Below, piece after piece: positions 13,995-25,725 of a stretch of DNA of 64,000 bases; position 1 is the stretch's first letter, and the number at the start of each line of letters is the position of its first letter. The translations under genes were made by a program, and so were the position numbers. Source of the stretch: Hypericum androsaemum (lineage: Eukaryota; Streptophyta; Magnoliopsida; Malpighiales; Hypericaceae); contig OZ023199.1 of the NCBI GenBank assembly GCA_963995505.1, forward strand, positions 1,178,001-1,242,000, given 5' to 3'. The notes beneath the pieces are model-generated. The model ran no database searches and was not told the origin of the DNA. It saw only the letters and a list, made by a program, of their open reading frames with translations.

Positions 13995-16245
13995 ATATAT
14001 TTTTTATACCTCCGCATAACTAGTATAAAGAGACTCTGAAATCTCGTTCGTTAACGGAACTAACCATACAAATTGCTCGAACCTTAAACACCACAAGATT
14101 AAAGCACGTCTAAAACCGACAAGCAGCCACATTAAATGACCCACTTGGCTTTACTCGTTTTTTTGAAATTGTAGGCACGAGCAAAAAATCAAACTTCATT
14201 TATTAGTTTTGGTCGTGGGCACCAATACGTCGAAAATTAAATGGCGACAGCTCTATTAAATGATGGAGCCCTGGAAAGCTGACACGTGACGGTGCCATTA
14301 ATTGCGATGGTCCTTACAGACGCGGCCTATTAAATGGAGCGTAGTAATTCAAAGCAAAGGAAAAGACTACGTCCAAGGTGGGGAATGAGAAGATTTTAAT
14401 GTGGTTTTGAGATTTGTGGGTTTCATTTAATGGGAGGGTGCTTCATGAGGAGAGTTTTGGTTCGATTATATTAATTGAAGCCGGCCCAGTCACGGGGTCT
14501 CTTCTTGTCCCCGTTGCTTGTCCAAATCACTCCGAATTTATCGGCAAACATTTAGATCAAACGATAATAAAATTATTCTATTTTAATAAAAAGTTTTTGG
14601 TTTTTCTGCCATTCAAAAGTCTCTTAACCGATTTAAACATTGATTAATCATTTTTGTATTATCTGGATAACAAGTAGTATCAACAACAAAACAGGTATTT
14701 ATTTCAAATTTCTTTGACCAGTTTAAAGAATAATAATATTAAAAATTGGTAGAAATGTTTTTGACACCTTAAAATAAGTTGATTCAAATTTTTATTAGTC
14801 ATTTGGTTTGGTTGGTGTCCAGATTTAAAATTGCTTGATATTTATATATTTATTTTATCTACTAAGAGTCAGGACGATAACAATAGTAAATCTTTTCTAA
14901 CAAAATTTTCGTAAAATTTTATTTTTGGACTGAAATATATAGTTAATTGAAAATTTTGATTTGTGCATTCTGTAGTTTCTGACTTTTTTTGTATTTTCTT
15001 TGGTGATATTTGATCTTCACTGTTGACATGTCATTGATTGTTTTTTTGGTGTTATTGCATGAGCCATGAAAGCGATCACCCAAAGTCGCCTCGTGCTTAT
15101 TTCTTTCTCTCCTTGGAAAAATCTCCTTGTTTTCTTAACCACGGGAATTAAATGCAATCTCTAAAATAATATTTTTATTGGTCTCAACAATATCACTTAA
15201 AAAAAATTTATTGTAGTTAAAAAACTGAAAGGTGATATACCTCGCTAACAAATATTTCATACTGTTATATTTTTAATTGCTCAAATTCGATATATTTTAA
15301 TTAAGTTAAAATAATATCTCAAAAGTTGATCTAACTGATTATAGTCGATTCATCACTTCCATAATCAGTTGTGAGCAATTATTTTCCCAATATAAGTAAA
15401 TATGTAGTGATTTATTTATTTCTGATATAGGACTTCATAATATTTCCCTCGGGATTGAGATAACGTAAAAGCACGGCAGCCCAAACTCCCAAAGCACTAA
15501 ATTTGAAGCCTAACTTTCTAGGGAACCTGTCCCCCCCACTTATTAATTATGGTCCAACTTCATGAATAATATTCATGGTTCTAACTTCTTTTAAAAAATA
15601 TGAAGACATTGCAAGTTAAAGTTCACAAATTTCTTTATAATTTTACAAAACTCCCATTAAAATTACCACTCTCTGGATGACTCATTATTTCAGGAAACAT
15701 GTTAAATTTACCACATGAATTACAATATATCATGTTTGAACATTGTTGATAGACGTGAAAAAAATATTTATTACCTTTGATATTAGAAAAAATATATATA
15801 TAAAATAGAAAGTAGACCATGGATATATCCGTTCTCCAATTTCATACACCGACACCACGCCATTTAAATAATATTTTTATTTATACTACTAATTCAAATT
15901 CGAGTCGGTGGAACTTTTGAAAGATAGTAAAATACTCTCAACAAATATTTAACACTACTACGTTATAAAAAACTCGAGTTCAAGACTTGATTAAGTTAGG
16001 ATACCGTACTCATCAATCGATTAAGTGCTTGTTGGTGGCCATTTAAATGATTTGTAAATGAACGTCACCATACACAACATTTATCTTAAAATTCTCGTGG
16101 AAAAGAATATTTCCTATAATAGCATGGAAATATTAATACACCAAAAAGGGACAACCCAATGATATTTGCACATTAATAACCCAAACAATAAATACAAGAA
16201 ACTATTTTTAACCAAACCCAAGGACCAATTAAGCAACCTATCTAA
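13995..16245. other. AT-rich intergenic spacer
   Basis: No ORF with recognisable protein character, no RNA gene and no clear repeat was seen. The right part probably includes the 3' flank of the minus-strand gene at 16246. Confidence 0.5.
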
Positions 16246-17190
16246 TTAATTAATTTCATTAGCCCCATATCTAAGTGAGCCAAAACCAACATCGTTAAGA
16301 TCAATCCTCGGCTTCTTAACGGAAACATCGGAATTAGGGAGAAAATAGTAATTGCAACGAGGGCATTTCGGGTCATCCCTTGAAGCTATAACGTAGAGCA
16401 AGCAACTAGGGCACCCAGCAGCAAACATTATACCTCCCTTATTGGACACAATTGCCCTCCCCTCTTCTTGTGATCCCAACGACCTTTTCTTGAAGCTAAT
16501 TTCCATCGACCTCTCAGCCCTCTCGAGGGCGGATTTCACCTTGTCAAGGGTGCACACAACGCTCGTCTTCTCGTCGAAACTGCATGGCATCGGGACATTT
16601 ACTGAACAGACTGATCCAAGTCCGAGCCGGGACGTTATTGTTGATGGGTTTAGCTTCAGCTCTAGGCTACAACTCTCTTCTAAAAAGGGTTTTACGATGG
16701 GATTTTTATTATCCGAGTTTAGGTTATTGTTTGGATGGTTGTTATTAATCGATGATGGTGATGATGAAGATAATGGGGAATCTGGAAAGTGACTTTTCCG
16801 AGACGTTCTCTGCAATTAAGTAGAGAAAATTCATCAATATTTCCCTTATCACTTAAAAAAATTAGTTCGTAGAACTTGTGCATTGTAAAATATTTTTGGA
16901 ATTGAAACACTCGTATTCTCTAATATTTCAATATGATCGGGAACAACTTCTGGTAAAAAATATAGAAACTGAACCAAACGAAAAAAAGTAATTGAATATA
17001 AACCAACCTTTAAATCATGGTGATCAATAAGAAAAGTATCCAAACTTCTTCTGGGTTGCAGCGGATTACCAATATTAATCTTCTCCATCTCAATGTGGTC
17101 TTGCTTCTGATTATTGTTATTACGAGACTTGGAAAACTCTCCAAGCAAGTCCCTCGTCACAAGAGTCTCTGGGCCATCTATATTCACCAT
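16246..17190 (-). CDS. GIR1-like zinc-ribbon protein with EAR motif (putative transcriptional co-repressor)
   Basis: Two exons on the minus strand, 17190-17008 and 16809-16246, join in frame to a 248-residue protein. The middle carries SLELKLNPS, an LxLxL EAR-type repression motif. The C-terminal part has the Cys4 ribbon GCPSCLLYVIASRDDPKCPRC (two CxxC pairs), which is the hallmark of plant GL2-INTERACTING REPRESSOR-like proteins. A second EAR-like element, IDLNDVG, lies near the C-terminus. Known GIR1 proteins recruit TOPLESS-type corepressors to control hair-cell fate; the same role here is inference. This protein is longer than GIR1 itself and has an N-terminal extension (MVNIDGPETLVTRDLLG), so it belongs to a related subgroup of unknown function. 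The start was chosen at the first plausible ATG. Just upstream a CAG|GTGAGT-like donor at about 17199 hints at a 5' UTR intron or another first exon. Confidence 0.75.
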
Positions 17191-17329
17191 TGAACTCACC
17201 TGTATCAGCATCAAGAGAAGAGAGAAAAGGAGGAGGGAGAGAGAGAGAAGAGAGGAGAGATTTTCTGTGAAGAAATATATAACGACTTGTATACACTCTG
17301 CTACAGACAACTTTGTCATCTATTAATTA

Positions 17330-19650
17330 TAACAGCTCGTTTGGACAATTTCTGATATCTAGAGATGAAAATTATCGAATATTAAAAATGATTTTCAATA
17401 ATATATTTTTATCGTTAAGAATTGGACTATGTTGAGAATCTCATATTGCTTAATGCAAAATTGGTAGACTTATTTATAAGTGTATGAAAATCTATATACT
17501 TATTTGTTTTAATGTTTTAGGTACGTATGTATCAAAGCGAATTGATCCTGTGTCTATTGTTATTCTCGCAAAAATCTCATAATTTGCACATTAGTGAATT
17601 CAACTATTGTACAGTTTTCGACTTGTTGGATTTCGTTCGTAAGACACGTTAAAAATCTGATATTACTTGGTATAAAAGTATAAAAGTTATGAGTAGATTG
17701 TAAGTGTTCAAAATCCGTTTACCGAAAACCCACGAGAGCCCTCCTTTGTCTTGCACGTTTATGATAAGATTTAATGCTTGTCTTTTTCCCGGCTTTTAAT
17801 ACCATTCTGCCCACGTCATCTGCAACGTCTTTCTAAAGACCAAACTTTAATTTTTTTGTAATTGTATTGTTTTATTCTCAAAAAAAAGTAATTGTGTTAT
17901 TTGACACATATTTTACTTCGAAAATTATAATCAAAAAATGTAAAAAAGAACAATGTTATATAATTTTACTCTTTAATAACATGCAATTAATTCTATCAGT
18001 TAAGTGTTGGTATTTATTCATGTGTCACACATTTCAATAAATGGTGTAACTGAAATGTCAAACCAAACTTCGGTCACTTATTTATTTTTACCACATAGTA
18101 ACCCTCAAAAAGCAATGTCGAATTATATAAGTAAAGTGAAGTCAAAATTTAACGCATCAGTCTCTATTTGAACGAATACGCGTACAGATGGCATTAAGCA
18201 AATCAACATCGAATATGAAATAAAACTAAATTAAAATGCATATATTTTTTTAGGTCAACTGTCGCAGGCACGTCATTTTAATGTTTAATGCTTTCTTAGT
18301 TGAGCTTTTTAAAATTTTAGACCCTTCAGAATTAATGGGCTTGTCGTTTACTTTAGGCCCATTTGGTGCGTCACCTATTCCTAACATAAATTTATAGTTT
18401 GGAAGTATATATCTCTCGAATTTTGAATTTGAGTCTCGAGAACATAGTTATGTAACGGCTTGATTCTGACTTATAACTTTTAAAATTCTATATAAGGGGT
18501 TAAAATACAAGACAAACGTAACATAATGAAATAAGGTATTTCAATTTTAAGGAGATATAGAATTCAAATTCTGACAAATACAATGGTGTAAAAAATTTAC
18601 CAATCAAAAAGAGTTTGAATACATATTATTGCATGTTTGACAATCTTGATGCAATCAATTTTATCCGCTGATGAATTAATTACCAAACAATAATAGTAGC
18701 TTTTTTATCTGTAACCTATGTCACGTAGATTGTCGCATCTTTCCGATCCGTCACAAATTGGAGTTGGAACCATCTTATACAAATCGGATTTCGTATTTAT
18801 TTTTAAACAAATCAAATACGAATAATAATTTTTATAATTCTAATTGGATAAATTATAATTTGAATTCGTACGAATTTAAATTATAGTCACCCATCCTACA
18901 ACCAACCACTAGTGGCTCAGCTGGGCCTTTGACTTCCTCCACTCCATGAGATGATTGAAATGTAATTAGTGACCAAAGACTTCGTTAATGCAACTGTAAC
19001 TTAGAAAGTCAACTATCCTCCAAAAAAAATTTGCAAGTCAACTCTTTGGCTTCCAGGATAATATTAGTGCATTAACGATATCTTAATGAATACTTTTGTC
19101 ATGATTGTTCTAAATGAAAAAATACATGCTAAAAAAATAAAATACAGTCGTATTAGATAAAACACATGATTAAAAAAATGGCGCTCAATCATTTTTTGTG
19201 AGAATTGACGTGGTTTCAACGACCTTATTTTCTTTTCATCAAATGTGCTGAATGTGTATCAACTCACCTAAAAATCTTGCGAGGATTTTGTAATTATAAA
19301 CTTTATTATCTGCCAATTGATTTCTCAATCTTCCATCCACAACAAAGCCCAAATCAACAACCTGTAATTCGTAACTAACAGCAAATTCGATCTATTGACA
19401 TTCTCTATAAGAGAATAAAACCATGTCACCAAAACCGCGTCCATCTTTGTTAATTACTTTTCAATTGCTAATTCTTTTAATTTTCTGGCCAAGTCGATCA
19501 ATTCTCGTCTCTAATTTATTAGCCCACCACCATACCACCATCATTACCTAATCAAAATACAAAGTCAACCAACCACGAAGTTCATAAATAAGCAATCATC
19601 CCACAAGATTTTTCTTCATAAACCAAGAAGAGAACCAAATTCTCCAAGAA
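17330..19650. other. AT-rich intergenic spacer
   Basis: No convincing gene was seen. The right end (about 19550-19655) is presumably the promoter and 5' UTR of the small gene at 19656. A purine-rich leader precedes its ATG. Confidence 0.4.
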
Positions 19651-19655
19651 CCAAA

Positions 19656-19943
19656 ATGGCTACGGTAATATTTGTATCGGTTCCTTTTCTTGTTGTTATA
19701 ATCATAGTTGGCATTTATTCATACTCTAGGGGGAAGCAAAAGGGTCGCAAAGAAGGACGTGAGCTAGCTGTACAAGAATTTGGCATTAATTTAAGTAATT
19801 TTGACAACGTCCCGCCACCGGTTTATCCGCCGCCTCCTCCTCCGTCGTCGGCCATTGTTACTCCGCTGCCCGGTCCACTGGTACCGCCACCTCAGCTATA
19901 TCCTCAGGATGTTCCCTCCCCTTATACTAACTACGCCAAATAA
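19656..19943 (+). CDS. Small membrane-anchored proline-rich protein of unknown function (copy 1, intact)
   Basis: A 95-residue ORF. Residues 3-22 are strongly hydrophobic (VIFVSVPFLVVIIIVGIYSY) and predict a signal anchor or single membrane helix. A very basic stretch follows (RGKQKGRKEGR), then a proline-rich tail with PPVYPPPPPPSS and PPPQLYP. I do not recognise the family. It matters because two diverged relatives lie downstream at 20630 and 25726. They keep the hydrophobic N-terminus, the basic (K/R)GR block and the Pro-rich tail, so the reading frame is supported by comparison inside the window. The ATG lies in an A-rich leader and is the only reasonable start. Function is unknown; a membrane-tethered, cell-wall-facing or peptide-like role would be speculation. 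Confidence 0.65.
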   Translation: MATVIFVSVPFLVVIIIVGIYSYSRGKQKGRKEGRELAVQEFGINLSNFDNVPPPVYPPPPPPSSAIVTPLPGPLVPPPQLYPQDVPSPYTNYAK

Positions 19944-20629
19944 CTTTCATATTTGAACTGATCACATCAAGTTAACCCATTTTGTTTGTATTATATCGTT
20001 AGAATAAATACTCGTTGCTAAATTATTATTAAGCTTGTTTATCTATGTTCATTATAGTTTATATAAATCCAGCATTTGGAGTTTGGGAGGCAAGTGCTTG
20101 TTAATTTTCATCCAATGTGTGCCATTTGATTACTAATTTTTCTTTGGAAATCCCACAAATCACATTTTTATTCGTGAGTTATAGTTATGAATCTCATTAA
20201 AAATTTGGATCCGAAATGGGAAGAAACTGAGTTGGGCTATTAAATAGTGGACATCCGACCAAGTGGGGCTCATGTTTGGGACGTGGAGACGCCGTAAGGA
20301 AGCCCAACAACCCATTGAGTGGATTTGCATAAATATAGAACATTACCACGGTAAGAAAAATAATAAAAATTTTAAAGACCAAAAGAAATTTTTTTCATTG
20401 AAATTAAATTACTCAATGAGATTTCATCAGCTGTGTTTCATCAATAGTGAGTTTATTAATTCAAAATAAAATACTGGACCGAATAAGTTTGTGGAGAAAA
20501 TACTTCCAGGATCAAGTTGTTGAGAAATTTTCTCCAACGTAGTCGAGGGAATTTCTATAACGGCTAGAATTTTTGAGTTGGCCATTATCAAATTCTTAAT
20601 AACTTCTTTAAGTCCCGAGTCTCTATAAA

Positions 20630-22520
20630 TGAAACACGTATATAATGTTTTCATCTGGATCTCCTTGCCATTATTTATCTTTGTTGGAGAATTGGTTTAT
20701 TAACCAAGGAAGAGATGGCCCAATACAAGTGAGTGTATTGGGCTTTGGCCCAAATATTTAATTAGAGGGAGAATCCTAATTAAATATAATAACTAAGTAA
20801 TTAGTGGGCAACTTTGAGCTAATTTAATTGAAGGTCACACCAATTGATTTTGGGTGTTTGTGAGATCAATACGAAGCTCGTTGATAGAGCTTCGTAACGA
20901 TATATAACACTTGCGAAAATCCAATTCTCGGGGTGAATGAAAATTGGCTTTAAAGTGGTATGGTTGTTATTAAAATAAGCACAATCCCACATTGGTTAGC
21001 GCACCATGCTGAGACAAGTTTATAAGGGACTAGAAGTCTAGCATGGGTAAACTGGTGGAGAAGGGAGAGGCTTCTCGCGCCGTCCGTCCGGCTCGGCTCG
21101 GCACGCACGCACGCACGCGCGCGCCCCGCCCCGGACCGGGCCGGGCCGGGCTCGGGTGCGGGTTGCGGGTGCGGGGGTTTGGGGGAATTGTTCCAGGTTC
21201 CAGGGCCTTATCTTTTTAGAACTGGGCCGGACTTGTTGTAGCGATCCTAGGCCCAAAAAGTCCTCTGGGCTTCTTGGACTTCCGTTTGGACAAGCCCACA
21301 CTCTGGAACCTTCTTCACCTTCCAGGTGGCTTTGAATTTAAATTTCGAATTTAAATTCAAGCCAATAAATGGGATAACAGCCTAATGAATATGGGGGTTT
21401 TATGGTTGTAACAGCCCATTTAATGGGTGGGTTAATGGCCCTATTAAATCCGAATTTGGCTGTTGGAGGTCCAAGGCTGCCTATAAAAGGAGCCCACCTC
21501 CTTTATTCCAAATGATCCCAGCTCACACTCTTCCTTGAGCTCTCTACTTCTCCCTCTATAGCATAGCATTTCTCACTCTCATTGTGTCGGAGTTCTAAGC
21601 CTACGAAAAGTTCGAAAGGTGTACGAAAGTGCTTCCTTTTGTACACGAGGTTGGGCGTTGTAGCTTAGGAGCTCTCTTACCCACGGAGGCCTGAAGCATA
21701 TAGGCGAGTAATAAGAGTTTAAGGGCACACGGCTTGCTGTGGCCTCGTCCAGGATTGCATCCAAAAATCACCACCTTGAAGAAGACGGTATTCACACTTA
21801 GTTCGAAGTGTGATCGTGAGCATTCTCTAAACTCCTCTCTTTTATTTGGCTTATAGATTACATACGATTAGATGCTTTATATATTCGTAATTTACTAATT
21901 TTATTCCATCAATCTTAAACTCTTATTAATTTGTATTAGTAAATTGGCTTATTAATCGTATATATATAATCGCTTGTAGTCGCTATTGGCGTTAACTTGC
22001 TTTTGTGCAAATCTTACATCCGCTTGCGTCTGTAAGGAATAACTGGAAAAGAAGAAATTGATTAAACAATTTATCGCTTGCTGCCGTTGGGAAAATTGGA
22101 TGTGGAAAAGTTTTATTAAGGCATGGATGAATTTAAAGAATACTTTTTAACTTCTGTGCTCATCTGTTACATGTAACCGTTGCACCATTATGTGAGTTTA
22201 TCACTGCTCGTACAATTAATTTATTGAATACAGGTTTCAAGATTGTTGCAAGTGTTTATCTACTGCGAGCACTACATCGAAAAAATATTTAGATATATTT
22301 TCCCGTGTTTATTTAAATAGTGCTCAATTCCAATACTTACCAAAGGTTATTTGGTGATCTATAGATCATGGCCGGATGTTTCTACCTGGGAAGGGCCAAA
22401 GGGAGGCGTGATGTTCGTACCAATCCTCATGTGTTTGGGGTGCCAACCCTCCCACCTCATCATCCTCAAGACACCAAGCAGCTTGGACAAGGTATAATGA
22501 TCACTGGTGGAGCTAGCTAG
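20630..22520 (+). pseudogene. Small membrane protein copy 2, split by an LTR-like insertion
   Basis: The N-terminal half starts at ATG 20630 and encodes a hydrophobic stretch (VFIWISLPLFIF) matching the N-terminus of copy 3 (ISLPFIIF). It stops at 20681, exactly where TGTTGGAG LTR-like sequence begins. The C-terminal half resumes at about 22368 (GCFYLGRAKGRRDVR, then PHVFGVPTLPP) and ends at TAG 22520. An ATG at 22368 could start a 50-residue remnant without a membrane segment. The C-terminal tail of this copy carries a segment that is reverse-complemented relative to copy 3. The downstream flank (22525-22740) is homologous to the flank of copy 3. Confidence 0.65.
20682..22010 (+). mobile_element. 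LTR-like sequence (probable solo Copia LTR), right boundary tentative
   Basis: It starts TGTTGGAGAATTGG and contains the LTR-like signal TCCCACATTGG, a GC-rich tract (21060-21180), a TATA box (CTATAAAAGG, about 21481) and a transcribed-type CT-rich leader. No PBS or retroviral-type coding sequence follows, so a solo LTR fits. ATCTT occurs immediately before the start (20677-20681) and again at 22011-22015, which would suit a 5-bp target duplication. However, the DNA from 22016 to 22367 does not match the empty site inferred from copy 3, so the right edge is uncertain. Confidence 0.5.
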
Positions 22521-22760
22521 CTAGCTAGAGGTTTTGATGGTCTTTTTTACCCGGTTTGCGGGATTTTTTTTACTTGGTGTTTTAGGAGTTGAACCGTGAT
22601 GATCCTGGTGTACAAAATTATGGATCCGAATAAGGATGAGACTCTCTTTATGAATGTATGTCTTTACCATGAAATAAATGTGCAACTCCTTCTCTTTTCT
22701 GTGGCTTTGCTTTGCCTGCTGCCCGCCATCCAAATGCAATGGTCATTTTTGGTTTTTTAG
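22521..22760 (+). repeat. Downstream flank duplicated at 25955-26180
   Basis: About 220 bp after copy 2 (TTTTGATGGTCTTTT, GAATAAGGATGA, ATGAAATAAATGTGCAA) closely match the sequence after copy 3. The duplication unit therefore included the small gene and its 3' flank. Confidence 0.75.
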
Positions 22761-23427
22761 CTTGGAACTTATTAACTTAGAGAGTTCGTAGGTACTATAC
22801 TACTACTGCTTGACAATTCTGATCTGAGAAGATAGTTTAGAGAAGGACTTTACCGCGGCACGAGGAAATTCTACCTATTAAAAAATACCAGTCTAATTCG
22901 TTGCTCTAGTGGGTACGTGGAATCAGTTTCAATATTCATATATATAATATTGGTAATTTGTACGATTTATTTTCGAAACGGGTTCCAAAAAATTTTCAAG
23001 ACGGTAGTTCGATTGTGGCCTAAAAAATGATTCACCAGCAACTAATTTGATAAACCTATGATAGCGTTATTCGAGTTTAATCAAGATGTCTCAAGTTCAA
23101 ATTTATAAGAATACAAGAATGATTAATACTTGTTAAAATAATTTTATCACTTTTCAAAAATCCAACTCGAATCTAAATTAATTTTCATAATCTTATAAAA
23201 TATATGAGAATTAAATTTGGATTTACTGGAGGCAACTATCTATCTGTTGCATATTTGAATGTGATTTCTTGATATCGTTAATTATAACTATGAAAAACCC
23301 AATCCAACGTGTCATGTATCTCAAAGTGCGCTTTTTTACAAAGAGCAATTAATTTTAATTTAGTCAAATTATGAGTAAATCTTTCCTTCTGATGAATGAC
23401 TAATCTCCACAATATTTTCTTATTATA

Positions 23428-23431
<4 letters not shown>

Positions 23432-23485
<54 letters not shown>
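23432..23485. repeat. (TA)n microsatellite
   Basis: An almost perfect TA dinucleotide run of about 54 bp. It makes an artefactual ORF in other frames. Confidence 0.95.
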
Positions 23486-23487
<2 letters not shown>

Positions 23488-23871
23488 AATTTCCGTGGGG
23501 ATGTTTAGCTTGTTGTGGGGGTGTTTAGCTTGTTGTAGATATGTTTCATTTTTTATTTTTCTTTTGCTTTATTTTCGGTTGTTGCATTTTCCTCTTCTTC
23601 TCTTCTTTAATAAAACGTATTTACTTATAAAAAAAATAAGAATTTCCGATACAATATTTACTTTAAACTAAACATGTCTATGTTTAGATTGAGCTTTCAT
23701 TTTATTATTTTGGTATTAGATGGTGTCAAGTTGATGGGGACGGGAAATGTCAGGAGGTCGCTGACTTGCCTATTGCCCCTAATGATGCGTTCGAGATGAT
23801 GACATGGAATAAGCATTTGGTATTGACTGGATTTGTGGATTACCACTGCATTTCGGTGTGTTTGTTGAATT

Positions 23872-25023
23872 TAGACCTGATCACGGTTTGAATTTGGACG
23901 AATTTGAATCGAATTTATTTGAATTTGAATTCATCAAAACATTAAACCGTATTCAATTCTTCACAAGACGAATCGAATACGAATTATGAATTTTTGAATT
24001 AGAATCGAATTATAATCAAGTTCGAATTTGAATTAATTCCAACGATGTTGAACATCTTGTGGAAAACGTTTTGGTTTCATGTTGTTTAATTTGCAAAAAA
24101 AATTTCAATCTTTTAGCAATTTTGGGCAAGCCCATAATAAATTAAGTGCTTATTTAATTGGTCCTAATGTAGAGTCTAAAGCTTTAATTCCATCTTGGGT
24201 ACAAAGATTAAATATATGACATGCACATCTAATATGAAAAAAATTTCTTCCGAATCGTGTACAAAAAATTTCTAAATCTTTAACCATAACATTATTAGAA
24301 CTTGCATTATCTAGAGAAATTGAAAATATTTTTTGAACTAGATTATATTCTTGTAAAATAGTATGCAATATTTTATAACAATTATTCCCACTATGACTAT
24401 CATCAAAAACTCTATATGCAATTATTCTTTTTTGTATATTCCATTCATTATCAATCCAATGACATGTAACACCAAAATATGAATGTGTTTGCCAATGATC
24501 ACTCCATATATATCACAATAAGAGAAGTAGCTCAAATTAGTAAACTTGAGGGAGAATTTATATAGCTCAAATTTTCAATAAGAGAAGTAGAGAATTGAGA
24601 TTGGAATGTGTAAAATTTGAAGAATAAGAGGTGGTATTTATAGAGTTGGGAAAAAATTCTGAATTTATAAAAAAAAAAATTTAAAAAGTACCAACAGAAA
24701 AAAACGGTAATCTAGGTATTAAAACGGTAACAAAAAAATAGTAAGAAAAAAATGGTAATTTGTCCCTGAAATTCAAATTACCCCTTTTGAATTCCCCCCC
24801 TGAATTCGAATTCGAATTTGATACGAATCGAATTCTCAAAACGAATTCGAATTGAATTTGCCGGTATGACGAATTACAAAAAACTTGAACCGTATTCAAT
24901 TCTTATCATGACAAATTCGAATCGAATTTTTTTACGAATCGAATTATTATTGAATCGAATCAAATTTTTTACGAATCGAATCGAATCGAATCACGAATCG
25001 GATTCAATTCATGGCCAGGTCTA
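23872..25023. mobile_element. Defective hAT-type transposon (about 1.15 kb)
   Basis: The left end is TAGACCTGATCACGG and the right end, read on the minus strand, is TAGACCTGGCCATG, giving an 8-bp TIR. Both subterminal zones are packed with GAATTCGAAT/GAATCGAAT motifs (23885-24030 and 24780-25010), as is usual for hAT subterminal transposase-binding repeats. The interior carries a minus-strand hAT transposase fragment. No clean 8-bp target duplication was found, so the exact ends are provisional. Confidence 0.65.
24150..24510 (-). pseudogene. hAT transposase fragment (zf-BED/RNase H-like type)
   Basis: Minus-strand open sequence of about 120 codons. It reads WSDHWQTHSYFGVTCHWID, then FSISLDNASSNN and IRCACHIFNLCTQDGIK. 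These are characteristic of plant Ac-like/RICESLEEPER hAT transposases: the SLDNAS(S/A)NN block holds an acidic core residue, and C-x-C-H-x-x-NL follows it. The BED finger, the rest of the core and the C-terminal dimerisation domain are absent, so it cannot be active on its own. Confidence 0.8.
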
Positions 25024-25725
25024 GATTTGGAGTCCAAGAAGTGGTCCATTTTAAAGTCGCGAGGGAACTTCAGGGGTGAAGTCGAATTTGCTTGTACCTC
25101 GGAAATCTAGCCACCTAATTGTTTACTCGTTACCTTTTGTCAATCGAATACTACTGCTAGTGGGTATGTGGAATTTAACTTTTTACTCTTATGGATTCAG
25201 TAATTGGTATTTGGCTGTATTAATTGTTAAAACTTCCAGATTATATGACCAGTATTTTGGTCGCTAAAGTTGCCATTCCTACTGAGTGGGAGAGGGCATG
25301 GATCTCGGATACAGACGTGTAAACGTATTGTGATCGAGAATTTTTTTTTTCTATTCCGTTTTTAATGTCCGAAAATGACTTCATTAGTCTCTCTGTCACT
25401 CTGTAATATCAAATATCTTTTCCAAATCCCAATTGTCTATTCTATACCCTGATTTAGTCTAACAGCCAAGTTTCTATCTCATTAAAGACGTATCATAAAG
25501 TCCACACGGTTTTTGTTCTAATTGTCAAAGACAAGTTTTTCTTAAAGAAATTGTCGAGAGGTGTTGGTTTTTATTTAAAAAATTACACGATTCAAATCTT
25601 AATCCTCAAGACAAGACAAGCATCTGAATCCTCAAGACAAGACAAGACAAGATCATAGGAGAAGAACCCAGAAAAGGGACAAACAAAAAGAAGATAGATA
25701 CCCTTCAAAGAAACTAATCTTGGAA

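Noticed and set aside
21038..21301. Minus-strand 87-codon ORF in GC-rich DNA
   Set aside because: Lies within the LTR-like sequence and reflects CG-rich simple repeats (GCACGCAC, CCGGGCCGGG).
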